64,000 nucleotides of DNA from Flavobacterium anhuiense (GCF_900101855.1 NZ_FMVC01000001.1:833965-897964); one strand, 5' to 3'; positions 8,853-18,027 are shown, counted from the stretch's first letter. Notes: a model not told the origin generated them from the letters alone. Translations and numbers: made by a program.

Positions 8853-8901
8853 TTTTGCCACGACCCGAGCGATAGCGAACAGGCGAAGCAATTCACGAAT
8901 T
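8853..8901. repeat. 49-bp dispersed repeat, copy 1
   Basis: Identical over 49 bases to 24628-24676, with near identity continuing through ctaattttt. It contains gccacgacccgagcgatag, in which cccgagcgatagcg resembles the Bacteroidota intergenic motif cccgatagctatcggg. Confidence 0.85.
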
Positions 8902-8997
8902 GAACTAATTTTTATTCTGTATAAATGTACACAAATTTAAATTTTTAATCTGTTGCAAAATAATAAATGAATGAATTATCCTTCTTTTTAGTAGGAT

Positions 8998-9474
8998 TTA
9001 AAACAGACTTTGCTGTGCAGACGGGCTTTCATGTTCTAAAAGCCATTTTTTACGTGACAATCCGCCAGCGTAACCGGTCAAAGATCCATTTGTTCCAATG
9101 ACGCGATGACAAGGCACAACAATCCAAAGTGGATTTTTGCCATTTGCTGAGGCGACGGCACGAATTGCTTTTACATCGCCCAATTTTTTGGTCTGATCCA
9201 TGTAGCTTACCGTTTTGCCGTATGGAATTTCTAGAAGTGATTTCCATACTTTCTGCTGAAATTCGGTTCCTTGCGGATTCAGTTTTAAATCAAAATTGGT
9301 TCTTTTGCCTTCAAAATATTCATTTAACTGCAAAACGGCATCTTGTAAAACCTTTGGAATTTCCTTAGAAACTTCATTTGTTCCAACATCAGAAACAGAA
9401 ATTACAGAAATGCCGTTCTCATCTCCAATAATTTTGGTGATTCCTAGAGGCGAACTGATGTAAACTGTTTCCAT
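8998..9474 (-). CDS. ogt: Methylated-DNA--protein-cysteine methyltransferase
   Basis: Suicide repair protein that transfers alkyl groups from O6-alkylguanine to its own cysteine. IVVPCHRVIGTNGSLTGYAGG contains the PCHRV active site, and EFQQKVWKSLLEIPYGKTVSYMD is the DNA-binding helix region. The ATG at 9474 (METVYISSPLG, 158 residues) is preferred to the upstream TTG at 9489, because the latter lies in a dispersed repeat. No Ada regulatory domain is fused. It is the first gene of a same-strand repair group with the exonuclease and AlkZ-like genes. Confidence 0.95.
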   Translation of the reverse strand: METVYISSPLGITKIIGDENGISVISVSDVGTNEVSKEIPKVLQDAVLQLNEYFEGKRTNFDLKLNPQGTEFQQKVWKSLLEIPYGKTVSYMDQTKKLGDVKAIRAVASANGKNPLWIVVPCHRVIGTNGSLTGYAGGLSRKKWLLEHESPSAQQSLF

Positions 9475-9526
9475 AATTTTTAACCGCAAAGGCGCAAAAG
9501 TTTATCGCGAAGTTCGCAAAGTTTTT

Positions 9527-10342
9527 TTAATAATTCTCCAGCTTGAATTGATAGTTTAGACTGTTTTCAATCTTTTTACTTGAAATGGCCTTTTTAATAT
9601 TCGATTTTTCAGAGCTAAAATTTGGTAAAGGCAAATTCATTTGGGCAGCTTTTTGAGTATAATATTCCTCTCTTATTGGATGAAAAGGCGCAGCAGCGTT
9701 AAAAACCTCATTCCATTTGGATTGATTTATGATGGCTTCAATAATGCCGATGCAATCATTCTGATGAATTAGATTAACAGGAGCATCTGGATTTTCAATA
9801 TTTTCTTTTCCAGCTAAAAACTTGACAGGATGGCGATCTTCACCAATTAATCCAGCGAAACGAAGAATGGTAGTTTTAAAGTTTTGATTTTCTTGCAGCA
9901 ATTTTTCAGCTAAAACCAATTGTTTGCCACTTTCGGTGTCTGGATTCGGAATGGTTTCTTCTGTTACAAGTCCATTATCATCGCCATAAACAGAAGTAGA
10001 ACTTACAAAAAGAACTTTCTGAATCGTTGATTTTTCTATAAACGGAATTAGGTTTTTGATTTTTTCGACAAAAACTTTCTTCTCAGAACTTGGGTCAACT
10101 GTTCTTAGTTTTGGCGGAATATCTATAATTAAGATTTCGCTTTCAGCTAAAAAAACGGTTATGTTTTCAGAAACACTTTCGCTTTCAACAGTCACTAAAA
10201 ACGGATTTATTCTCGCATCTTTCAAAATAGAAAGTTTGTCTTGTGAAGTTGTTGATCCGTTTACTGAATTACCTTTTGCAATTAATGCTTTTGCTAAAGG
10301 AAGTCCAAGCCAGCCGCAGCCAAGTATACTTATTTTTGTCAT
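9527..10342 (-). CDS. NAD(P)-binding reductase, YeeZ-like SDR family
   Basis: 271 residues with an N-terminal Rossmann nucleotide-binding loop (ISILGCGWLGLPLAKAL). LFVSSTSVYGDDNGLVTEE gives the serine and tyrosine of extended short-chain dehydrogenases, although the usual YxxxK is not clear. The family (E. coli YeeZ) has no settled substrate. It stands alone between repeat-rich gaps. Confidence 0.8.
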   Translation of the reverse strand: MTKISILGCGWLGLPLAKALIAKGNSVNGSTTSQDKLSILKDARINPFLVTVESESVSENITVFLAESEILIIDIPPKLRTVDPSSEKKVFVEKIKNLIPFIEKSTIQKVLFVSSTSVYGDDNGLVTEETIPNPDTESGKQLVLAEKLLQENQNFKTTILRFAGLIGEDRHPVKFLAGKENIENPDAPVNLIHQNDCIGIIEAIINQSKWNEVFNAAAPFHPIREEYYTQKAAQMNLPLPNFSSEKSNIKKAISSKKIENSLNYQFKLENY

Positions 10343-10354
10343 TTTTTCTTTTTA

Positions 10355-10400
10355 AGATGCAAAGTTACAAAGTTGCAGAGTTGCAAAGTTTTTTTCACGC
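10355..10400. repeat. Dispersed 'gcaaagttgcagagttgcaaag' repeat
   Basis: The gap upstream of the YeeZ-like gene repeats units of caaagtt and gcagagtt and runs into 'cacgcagatttaaaaatga', a fragment also seen in the 24740-24940 gap. No ORF or hairpin. Confidence 0.5.
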
Positions 10401-10490
10401 AGATTTAAAAATGATTTAAGAAGATCTTGCAGATAATCATTTCAAATTGAATCTGTTCAATCTGCCAAATCTACCTGAAATAAAAAAGAT

Positions 10491-10940
10491 TTACAAAGTT
10501 AACGTAAATCTGACTTTGTCTTTTCCTTTTGCACCCATTCGGTTATAGAATTTAATGGCTCTTGTATTAAATTCAGGTGTTTGCCATTGTATATTTACAC
10601 AATTGTTTTGTTTTCCGATCTCTTTTAATTTTTCGATTAAAATTTCACCAATCCCAAAACCTCTTGTTTCTTCTTCCAAAAATAAACAGTCCATGTATAG
10701 AAATGTTTGTGCGTTCCAAGTAGAAAAATCAAAAGTATAGGATGTATAACCAACAATAGTTTCATTTGCGGCAACGACCAAGCAGAATAATTTAGGATTC
10801 TCGCCAAATAAAGCATTCTTCAAACCTTGTCCTTTTCCTTCTGGGGAGAATTCGGCCTTTTCAAATTCTGCATGTTTTTGAAGTAAAATGAGCAATTTGG
10901 GTAAATCTGTTATTTCACAGTTTCTTATTGAATATTCCAT
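10491..10940 (-). CDS. GNAT family N-acetyltransferase
   Basis: 149 residues. The fold is complete: an N-terminal IRNCEITDLPKLLILLQKHAEFE, the acetyl-CoA loop in LFLEEETRGFGIGEILIEKLKEIG (R/Q-x-x-G-x-G/A form) and the C-terminal NTRAIKFYNRMGAKGKDKVRFTL. It resembles small diamine or amino-acid acetyltransferases, but the substrate is unknown. It overlaps the 3' end of the upstream LysR gene by 16 bases, so the two are translationally linked. Confidence 0.9.
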   Translation of the reverse strand: MEYSIRNCEITDLPKLLILLQKHAEFEKAEFSPEGKGQGLKNALFGENPKLFCLVVAANETIVGYTSYTFDFSTWNAQTFLYMDCLFLEEETRGFGIGEILIEKLKEIGKQNNCVNIQWQTPEFNTRAIKFYNRMGAKGKDKVRFTLTL

Positions 10941-11827
10941 TGTAAATTGATTTCGTTTTGTAAAAAGCTGATAAAATGATGAAAATAATCAGGATAATTC
11001 TCTTTGGCTCGCGTGGCAATAAAGTGTTTTCGTTTCAAACCACTCTTTCCAATTTTTACAGCTTTAATAGGATTGTTTTTTAAATGTGGCTGCAGTGCCC
11101 ATTTTGCCATAGACATAACGCCCATGTCGGCTTTTACCATTTCCAGAGAAGCTTCTGTTAATGGCATCGGAGTTATTTTCTTCGGATTTACTTTGGCTGG
11201 AGCCAAAAGAAACTGATGAATGGTAACGGTTTCAAGCGGAAGCGAATGAATAATCAGATGTTCGTTGATGAAATCTTCTGCAACTACATATTTTTTATCT
11301 GCCCAAGCATGATTTTCGGAAACGACCATTACCATTTCGTCTTGAAAAAGCTCGGTGTATTTTATATGACTGTCTTTAATGGTGTCGCTTACTATGGCAA
11401 TGTCAATGGTATTTTCCAATAATTTCTGCAACGGAATGTGTGTTGCTTCGGCCACAATTTTTAATTCGACATTGGGATATAAAAGATGGAACTGCTTTAA
11501 AACCGATGGGAGCCAGTGATAACTCGAAAAACATTCGGTACTAATCCTGATTTCGCCAGATTCGCCAAAAACCATTTGTTTGATCTGAGTTTCAGTTTCA
11601 GCAAGTTTAGTAAGGATTTCATTGGCCACATCATAGACTTTTTCGCCTGCTTTTGTGAGAACTAATTTTTTGTTGACTCTCAAAAAAATAGCAGTACCCA
11701 ATTGATATTCGGCTTCTTTGAGCTGATGGCTTAAAGCCGATTGTGTCAAATGAAGTTTATCGATCGCTTTCGTAATGCTTCCTTCTTCTACGATTGCTTT
11801 TATCAATTTTAAGTGGCGTATTTCCAT
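10925..11827 (-). CDS. LysR-family regulator, MetR-like
   Basis: 300 residues from the ATG at 11827 (MEIRHLKLIKAIVEEGSITKA); the upstream start in the same frame adds seven atypical residues. The N-terminal winged helix includes LTQSALSHQLKEAE. The effector domain starts at about residue 90. ISTECFSSYHWLPSVLKQFH, followed by PNVELKI, is close to E. coli MetR, which responds to homocysteine. It is divergent from a rhodanese gene and overlaps a GNAT gene, so a sulfur-related target next door is plausible but inferred. Confidence 0.88.
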   Translation of the reverse strand: MEIRHLKLIKAIVEEGSITKAIDKLHLTQSALSHQLKEAEYQLGTAIFLRVNKKLVLTKAGEKVYDVANEILTKLAETETQIKQMVFGESGEIRISTECFSSYHWLPSVLKQFHLLYPNVELKIVAEATHIPLQKLLENTIDIAIVSDTIKDSHIKYTELFQDEMVMVVSENHAWADKKYVVAEDFINEHLIIHSLPLETVTIHQFLLAPAKVNPKKITPMPLTEASLEMVKADMGVMSMAKWALQPHLKNNPIKAVKIGKSGLKRKHFIATRAKENYPDYFHHFISFLQNEINLQWNIQ

Positions 11828-11974
11828 TTTTGAAGAATTAATACACAAAGAAACAAAATTTTAAACTGGCTTTTGTATGAAAAAAAGTAATGCTGTTGAT
11901 GAAATCTTTTCGTTTTTATGGCATGAAATCATCTTCTACTTTTGAAAAATAAAATCATTAAAAACACAATTAAA

Positions 11975-12370
11975 ATGGAAGCACAAATTAAACATTACGA
12001 AAACAAGTTAGCTTATGAAATGGATCCTTCAGATTTATTCGAAGCATTAAACGATGGTGAAAAAATTATTGTAATTGATGCTAGAAGAGCTTTTGGTTAC
12101 GATGAAGAACATATTCCGAATGCGATTAATATTCCGCATCGCGAAATGAATGCAGAAACCACAAAACATTTGGATAAAGAAGTGCTTTACGTTACTTATT
12201 GTACAGGAATTGGATGCAATGCTTCTACAAAAGGCGCACTAAATTTGACCAAACTCGGATTTAAAGTAAAAGAATTAATTGGCGGACTAGAATGGTGGAA
12301 GATTGATGGGTATGCAACAGAAGGAACAAAAGGCGAAAAACAAGCTTTGAAAATTGAATGCGCATGCTAA
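11975..12370 (+). CDS. Rhodanese-like sulfurtransferase domain protein
   Basis: 131 residues, one rhodanese domain. IVIDARRAFGYDEEHIPNAINIPH is the conserved first half, and YVTYCTGIGCNAST carries the active-site loop with the sulfur-accepting cysteine. The start is the ATG at 11975 (MEAQIKHYENK), because the in-frame TTG at 11942 adds a lysine-rich stretch without homology. Divergent from the MetR-like regulator with a gap of about 150 bases, so it is a likely target of it. A hairpin terminator follows. Confidence 0.9.
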   Translation: MEAQIKHYENKLAYEMDPSDLFEALNDGEKIIVIDARRAFGYDEEHIPNAINIPHREMNAETTKHLDKEVLYVTYCTGIGCNASTKGALNLTKLGFKVKELIGGLEWWKIDGYATEGTKGEKQALKIECAC

Positions 12371-12374
12371 AAAT

Positions 12375-12413
12375 AAAAAAGCAGACTTTATCAAAATTAA
12401 AGTCTGCTTTTTT
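12375..12413. terminator. Bidirectional terminator, rhodanese / M28 peptidase
   Basis: AAAAAAGCAGACTTTA and TAAAGTCTGCTTTTTT form a long perfect stem with a short loop and an A/T tract on each side, between convergent genes. Confidence 0.92.
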
Positions 12414-12432
12414 GCTATTTATAGGGATTGTT

Positions 12433-14823
12433 CTATTCTGGTGTTACAGCTGGTTTTATGCTGTCTTTTGAAATCGCTAAACTGTCTACAACAGGAGCAG
12501 TTTCAATTGGTTTTACTGGTGGTGTATATCGTTTAATTTTCTGCTGAATCATAACAGCATCATTCAATACAAACGGTGTTGGCATCATCCAATTTTCTCT
12601 TGGTTTAACATTTAATAGCGGATTGCTCATTAAATCGAAAGAACTTTCAATTAAATCCATATCAAAAACAGAAGATTTATTGATGTAGAATTCCATCTCG
12701 AGTGGTTCATTGCCCACAACATAGTAACATAATATTTTTGAACCTTCACGTTCAAGACGATTAGTTTTTTCTCCCGAAGTGGCAACTCCATTTGCCTTAA
12801 AGTTGTAAAAAGTCATTTTTGGATTGGCAAAAATGTCATAACGATTTACTTTTCTGTTTGGAGTAATCTTAATTTTCAAGTATCTATTATTTCCAATCAC
12901 GCTGTCTCTTAAAAACTGAATTGTAGGTTTTGGAACGTCAACTACAGGTGCTATTGCGCTGTAAGTAAATGTTGTATTGTATTTGCTGGTCAGCGGAAGC
13001 GTATTCAATCCAACTGCTTTTTGGTTTTTCTCGCCTAAATACGATTTAGTCCATTCATCCAAGTTCGTATCATAAGTTGTCCAGGCAGCAGAATTGTTAT
13101 CGGCGTTATAGACATATAGTAAGCTATTTGATTTAGCTTTTCCATATTCATAGCCTGAATGATATCCTGCATAAATGAAAAATGCAATTGAAGTGATAAA
13201 GAAAACCACAATCCAAGCTCCTTTTTTAGCAAATGCTCCAAATATTGGCAACAGCAATCCGAATAATAGAACAGTCAAAACAGCACTTCCGTATAATATT
13301 TTAAGTCCAAGGCCAATTGGGAACATTACAATAAAAGGCGCAACAATTGCTAAGGCAGGAATACTGAAAAGTAGATTCATTCCCAGACTATAATGTTGTG
13401 TAAACACAAATATTCCGAATAGCAATATTCCGAAATAGACAGGAATAATTAAGAAGCCAGCTCCCGTTAAGCTGTTCGCTAAAAATGCATTAATGATAAT
13501 CCAAAGCAGCAACGGAGCCACAAAATGGTTCATCGTAGTTTTTGCTTCAGAGAAATGATGGTAGAAAGCAAAGCAAATAGCTATGCTCAAAGTAACAAAA
13601 GCACCAATATAAGCGTGTCCGTTATAAGTAAATCCATTTAAAAGATCAGAGTACTGCGGATAAATTTCGAGAATAAGTTTCCATCCTAAAAATGTGACCA
13701 ATCCAGCAATTATAATGGATCCTAAAAGCGGAACAAAACCTTTGAATATTTCTGTGAAAGTGATAATTCTTTTTACTTTTCCAACAAAAATGAATAGGAC
13801 CAATAATCCAAAAGCAATCAGTGTCATTGGCATTACCCAAGTAAACGGATAACTGATGAAAGTAAAAGGAGCACTGAAATAAACATCATCTTCTGTAGAT
13901 TCTGTCTGGTTTAAATCAATGTTGGTAAAGTATTTCAGCAAAGGCATGATGTAAGTGCCTTGATGCGCCAATGTAGTTTTGTTTAAATGCTGAACATCAT
14001 CTTGCTGGGTGTGATAATTAAAATGCCCGTCAATAAAAGCAAAATTGAATCCTTGAATGTTTCCTTGTTCTCTAAAAACAGTCAAATCTGTATCATTTGG
14101 AAGCATTTTATAAATGCTGTACATCAAAGAATTTGAAACAGGATGAGAAGGCTTAGCTTTAGTAAATTCCTGAACCAAAGCCTGATTTCCTTTATTGGTT
14201 TCCATCAGCATATAGCTTGGACCAGAAGTTCCTCTTGCTTCAAAGTTTAAAACCAAACCAACGTCTTTTGCCCAAGGATGTTTGTTTACAAATAAAGCAG
14301 CACCGTTTAATCCTAATTCTTCTGCATCAGAAAATAGTATGATAATATCGTTTTTTTGAGGATGTTTGGAGTATAAAAAGGCGCGAACACCTTCTAAAAT
14401 TGTTGCGACACCAGAAGCATCGTCGCTTGCACCTTTTGAGAAAGAATGTGGTGCACTGTCATAATGAGAAAGAAGTAAAAGTGCTTTTGTATTGTTTGTT
14501 CCTTTAATGCGAGCCAAAATATTTTTTGACTTCACCAAAAGACCTTTATCGTTTAGAGTAAAACCTTCCTGAACACTCGTTTCTAATCCGATTCTGTTTA
14601 ATTCTAGTTTAAGATAATTTGCAACAAGTTCGTGATTCGTAGATCCGACATAATGTGGTTTCTGTGCTATAATCTCAACTTGATTTAAGGCTCTTTCGGT
14701 CGAAAATTCAGCAAGCGCTTCGTCGTCCTTAGAGATTCCTTGCGGCATCATCGTGGCGTATATAATGCCAAGTAAAGCTAAAACGCAGACTATGGCTAGA
14801 ATTGAGGTGGGGTTTTTTCTCAT
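12433..14823 (-). CDS. Membrane-anchored M28 family zinc peptidase
   Basis: 796 residues. A single N-terminal helix (7-26) is followed by an extracytoplasmic M28 peptidase domain. Zinc ligands are visible as SHYDSAP (H120, D122), GASDDASG (D134/D135) and FSDAEELG (E168/E169), with a later histidine in GHFNYHTQQDD. About eight membrane helices occupy residues 330-560, and a C-terminal soluble domain ends in a proline-rich tail. The arrangement resembles FXNA-like membrane aminopeptidases. It is the last gene of a three-gene group with the Zn-ribbon protein and the GNAT-nitrilase. Confidence 0.9.
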   Translation of the reverse strand: MRKNPTSILAIVCVLALLGIIYATMMPQGISKDDEALAEFSTERALNQVEIIAQKPHYVGSTNHELVANYLKLELNRIGLETSVQEGFTLNDKGLLVKSKNILARIKGTNNTKALLLLSHYDSAPHSFSKGASDDASGVATILEGVRAFLYSKHPQKNDIIILFSDAEELGLNGAALFVNKHPWAKDVGLVLNFEARGTSGPSYMLMETNKGNQALVQEFTKAKPSHPVSNSLMYSIYKMLPNDTDLTVFREQGNIQGFNFAFIDGHFNYHTQQDDVQHLNKTTLAHQGTYIMPLLKYFTNIDLNQTESTEDDVYFSAPFTFISYPFTWVMPMTLIAFGLLVLFIFVGKVKRIITFTEIFKGFVPLLGSIIIAGLVTFLGWKLILEIYPQYSDLLNGFTYNGHAYIGAFVTLSIAICFAFYHHFSEAKTTMNHFVAPLLLWIIINAFLANSLTGAGFLIIPVYFGILLFGIFVFTQHYSLGMNLLFSIPALAIVAPFIVMFPIGLGLKILYGSAVLTVLLFGLLLPIFGAFAKKGAWIVVFFITSIAFFIYAGYHSGYEYGKAKSNSLLYVYNADNNSAAWTTYDTNLDEWTKSYLGEKNQKAVGLNTLPLTSKYNTTFTYSAIAPVVDVPKPTIQFLRDSVIGNNRYLKIKITPNRKVNRYDIFANPKMTFYNFKANGVATSGEKTNRLEREGSKILCYYVVGNEPLEMEFYINKSSVFDMDLIESSFDLMSNPLLNVKPRENWMMPTPFVLNDAVMIQQKIKRYTPPVKPIETAPVVDSLAISKDSIKPAVTPE

Positions 14824-14839
14824 GGTAAATTAATACTAA

Positions 14840-15187
14840 CTATATTTCTTTTTTAACAAGCATAAAATAATCGTTGTCCAAGGAACGATAGCCTTGATCG
14901 TACAAGAAATAATATGTATTTCCTGTCTTGGTCTGTAAAATGTTTGTAAAGAACTCAAAATCAAATCCTTTTGTTAGTAATTTGTCTCGAGAAGCTTTAG
15001 ATTTTCCATCCACATTTAACTCTGCCAAAATACGGTAATTTTTGCGTAACTTGTTGTTTATATTTCGCATGAAATTCGTACTATCTTTATTTATTTTGTT
15101 ATTGTAGGCATTGCGACAACTGTCAGAACAGAATTTTTTGTCTTCTCGGCCGAAAATTTTGGCTGAGCATTCGAGGCATGTTTTCAT
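14840..15187 (-). CDS. Small zinc-ribbon protein of unknown function
   Basis: 115 residues. CLECSAKIFGREDKKFCSDSC gives a four-cysteine ribbon (C4, C7, C20, C24) typical of small 'found in bacteria' Zn-ribbons. A basic helical part and a C-terminal segment predicted as strands follow. Its ATG overlaps the stop of the GNAT-nitrilase by four bases (ATGA), which indicates coupled translation. The M28 peptidase gene follows after 16 bases. Function unknown. Confidence 0.75.
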   Translation of the reverse strand: MKTCLECSAKIFGREDKKFCSDSCRNAYNNKINKDSTNFMRNINNKLRKNYRILAELNVDGKSKASRDKLLTKGFDFEFFTNILQTKTGNTYYFLYDQGYRSLDNDYFMLVKKEI

Positions 15188-16713
15188 GAATTCAATTTTT
15201 TAATTTCGTAAAGGTCAGATCTTCTGTCTTTTAATGTTTTTACACTTCCATGTTCATGAAGCTCCTTTAGCAATGTTAAATCAACATCAACAATAAGTGT
15301 CATTTCTGTATTTGGTGTTGCTTCTGCTTTGATTCCGTTACTTGGAAAAGCAAAATCGGATGGCGTAAATACAGATGATTGTGCATATTGAATATCCATA
15401 TTGTTTACTTTCGGAAGATTTCCAACACAACCTGCTATGGCTACATAACACTCATTTTCGATGGCGCGCGCTTGCGAACAATGTTTTACACGAGTATAAC
15501 CATTTTGGGTATCGGTTAAAAACGGCACAAACAAAATATCCATTCCTTCATCTGCCAAAAGTCTAGAAAGTTCTGGAAACTCAACATCATAACAGATTAG
15601 AATTCCGATCTTACCGCAATCGGTATCAAAGGTTTTAAATTGAGATCCGCCTTTCATTCCCCAATGAATAACTTCATTAGGCGTAATATGGATTTTGGTA
15701 TACATTTCTGAAGTTCCATCTCTTTTGCATAAGAAACCAACATTGTAGAGATTTCCGCCTTCAACATAAGGCATGCTTCCCGTAATAATGTTGATGTTGT
15801 ATGAAATGGCAAATTCTTGGAAACGCTTGCGAATTGGATCGGTGTGGCGTGCCAATTCGCGAATAGCTTCGGCTTCAGATAAATGATTATAATCGGCCAT
15901 TAAAGGCGCGGTAAACAATTCTGGAAACAAAGCAAAATCAGAACCATAACCCGAAACGGCATCAATGAAAAATTCTGCTTGCTCAAAAAGCGCTTCGACA
16001 TTATTCAATGGGCGCATCTGCCACTGAATCAATCCTAAACGGATAATTTCCTTCTTAACGTTAATCAGTTTTGGACTGTCATCATAGTAAATATTGTTCC
16101 ATTCCAGCAAAACAGCAAACTCTTTCGATTCTTCATCTCCTTCCAAATAATTTTTAAGGATTCTTAAAACGTGGAAATCATTGCTCAGCTGAAAAGAAAG
16201 AACCGGATCGTACAGTTCTTTGGTGCGTACTTTTTCTATATACGCTTTGGGAGAGAGTTTTTTGGCGTGTTCTCTATAGTTCGGGATTCTTCCCGCAAAA
16301 ACAATCGCTTTTAAATTCAGCTGTTCGCAAAGTTCTTTTCTGGCATCGTATAATCGGCGCCCCAAACGCAAGCCTCTATAATTTGGGTGAATAAAAACAT
16401 CTATTCCGTATAAAATTTCCGCATTCGGATTGTGAGTAGAGAAGGTATAGTTTCCACTAATCTGTTGATAATTATGTCTTTTTTCTACCAACTTTTCATC
16501 AACAATAAGAGATAGGGCAGAGCCGACCACTTTTCCGTCAACCAAAATCACCAGCTGTCCTTCCGGAAAAATAGAAAGAAGTCTTTCTATGTCGTCAGAT
16601 CCCCAATACGAATCGGCCATTTCTGGATACGATTCAATCATTGATTTCTTTAACTGTCTATAGTCCTCAATTTCAAGGTTTCTTAACTCTACTTTTTTAA
16701 TTTTTGCCTGCAT
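15184..16713 (-). CDS. Bifunctional GNAT / carbon-nitrogen hydrolase (nitrilase superfamily)
   Basis: 509 residues. The N-terminal GNAT acetyltransferase domain (about 5-200) has HPNYRGLRLGRRLYDARKELCEQ as its acetyl-CoA motif. The C-terminal nitrilase domain (about 220-500) shows the Glu-Lys-Cys triad in DFALFPELFTAPL, YTKIHITPNE and IGILICYDVEFPEL. The fusion is widespread and annotated as bifunctional, but its substrate is not established to my knowledge. It is the first gene of the group with the Zn-ribbon and M28 peptidase. Confidence 0.93.
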   Translation of the reverse strand: MQAKIKKVELRNLEIEDYRQLKKSMIESYPEMADSYWGSDDIERLLSIFPEGQLVILVDGKVVGSALSLIVDEKLVEKRHNYQQISGNYTFSTHNPNAEILYGIDVFIHPNYRGLRLGRRLYDARKELCEQLNLKAIVFAGRIPNYREHAKKLSPKAYIEKVRTKELYDPVLSFQLSNDFHVLRILKNYLEGDEESKEFAVLLEWNNIYYDDSPKLINVKKEIIRLGLIQWQMRPLNNVEALFEQAEFFIDAVSGYGSDFALFPELFTAPLMADYNHLSEAEAIRELARHTDPIRKRFQEFAISYNINIITGSMPYVEGGNLYNVGFLCKRDGTSEMYTKIHITPNEVIHWGMKGGSQFKTFDTDCGKIGILICYDVEFPELSRLLADEGMDILFVPFLTDTQNGYTRVKHCSQARAIENECYVAIAGCVGNLPKVNNMDIQYAQSSVFTPSDFAFPSNGIKAEATPNTEMTLIVDVDLTLLKELHEHGSVKTLKDRRSDLYEIKKLNS

Positions 16714-16890
16714 ATCGTAAGATTTATCTCAAATATACAAAAAACAAATTCCATTTACAAACGCTTACAAATAGTTACACTCGATAGTAAATAGTTAATA
16801 ACCGACTGTCACTGCTGAGAGTTTGCATCTTTGCCATGTTGAATTTGAAAAACAGTTCACATTAATAAAAACACTTAAATAATATACGCC

Positions 16891-17214
16891 ATGAAAAACA
16901 GAGTACAATTAATTGGGAATGTAGGAAACGATCCAGAAGTTAAAACCTTAGAAAACGGAAGAAAGCTTGCACACATCACGATTGCAACAAAGGATTATTA
17001 CAAAAATGAAAAAGGAGAAAAAGTAGAACAAACTGAATGGCATAGAATAACAGCTTGGGGAAAAACAGCAGAAATTATCGAAAAGTTTGTTGTGAAAGGG
17101 AAAGAAGTTGCTGTCGAAGGAAAATTGACACACAGAAGCTACGATGATAAAAACGGAGAAAAACGTTATATAACCGAAGTGGTTGTAAATGAAATTTTAT
17201 TGCTGAGTAAATAG
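16891..17214 (+). CDS. ssb: Short single-stranded DNA-binding protein without acidic tail
   Basis: 107 residues covering one OB fold: MKNRVQLIGNVGNDPEVKTLENGRK, TEWHRITAWGKTAEIIEKFVVKG and VEGKLTHRSYDDKNGEKRY. It ends at VVVNEILLLSK, directly after the fold, so it lacks both the glycine-rich linker and the acidic DDDIPF-type tip by which SSB recruits repair and replication proteins. It is probably an accessory SSB, with a full-length one elsewhere in the genome. A terminator follows. Confidence 0.92.
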   Translation: MKNRVQLIGNVGNDPEVKTLENGRKLAHITIATKDYYKNEKGEKVEQTEWHRITAWGKTAEIIEKFVVKGKEVAVEGKLTHRSYDDKNGEKRYITEVVVNEILLLSK

Positions 17215-17238
17215 CGTTTTAAGAGAATATCGTTGGTT

Positions 17239-17271
17239 AAACCCGATTGGTATGAAAAACCTGTCGGGTTT
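17239..17271 (+). terminator. Hairpin terminator of ssb
   Basis: AAACCCGA and TCGGGTTT pair across a loop of about 17 bases, 24 bases after the ssb stop codon. Confidence 0.6.
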
Positions 17272-17292
17272 ATAATTTATAGTAAATTGTTT

Positions 17293-17985
17293 TTATAAAA
17301 TAGAAACGCCATTTGCATCAGTTGTAAGAACTTCGCTCATGTAATCGAAAAAGGGTCTCATATTTTTGAAAGCATCTAAAGCAAGTTCTAAAAATTGCGG
17401 ACTTAATACTTCTTCGTCAGTAAAACGTCTTATGACCAAAAATTGTTTGAAACGAAGCAAATCAATAGCCGGATGATCCACATCAAAACCTTTTGGTTTT
17501 GTTTTAAGTTGTTCACCTTGCAAAGTGCCAAAATTGCTTTTGAAAGATTGAGAATTCAGAATTTCCTGAAAGGTTTCGGGATCTTGAGCAAATTCAGTTC
17601 TTATTCGTTTTAAGTCAGCAGCATTTGGTCCCCAAAATCCGCCCGCAAAAAAACTATTTCCTTTTTCCAGATGAAAATAATAACCGCCGCGTCTTGCAGC
17701 AGTTGCCCGCGTATAACTTCCGCCCCAAAATGTCTTAAAAGGAGTTTTATCTTTAGAAAAACGAATATCTCGATAGATTCTGTAAACACTTTTTTTACCA
17801 GAAGTATTTTCTAAAACATCAGTTTTGGAAAGTTCTTTTAGTAAAGCGCCTGCAAAATTCTCAATATGATTAAGTTCTATCAAATATTGCTGTTTATGCT
17901 CTTCAAACCATGGTTTATTATTGTTTTCTTTTAGCTGAACCAAAAAGTCAAGACTAGATTTGGGAATTGTTACGCCGTTTTTCAT
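17293..17985 (-). CDS. DUF2461 family protein
   Basis: 230 residues. LDFLVQLKENNNKPWFEEHKQQY at the N-terminus, then VYRIYRDIRFSKDKTPFKTFWGG and GYYFHLEKGNSFFAGGFWGPNA, are the hallmarks of DUF2461 (TIGR02453). The family is cytosolic and widespread, with no established biochemical function that I know of. The length is normal. It is convergent with ssb and faces no obvious partner. Confidence 0.88.
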   Translation of the reverse strand: MKNGVTIPKSSLDFLVQLKENNNKPWFEEHKQQYLIELNHIENFAGALLKELSKTDVLENTSGKKSVYRIYRDIRFSKDKTPFKTFWGGSYTRATAARRGGYYFHLEKGNSFFAGGFWGPNAADLKRIRTEFAQDPETFQEILNSQSFKSNFGTLQGEQLKTKPKGFDVDHPAIDLLRFKQFLVIRRFTDEEVLSPQFLELALDAFKNMRPFFDYMSEVLTTDANGVSIL

Positions 17986-18027
17986 AATGGATCTTAAAAA
18001 TCAAAAATAGACTGCAATTTAAAACTA

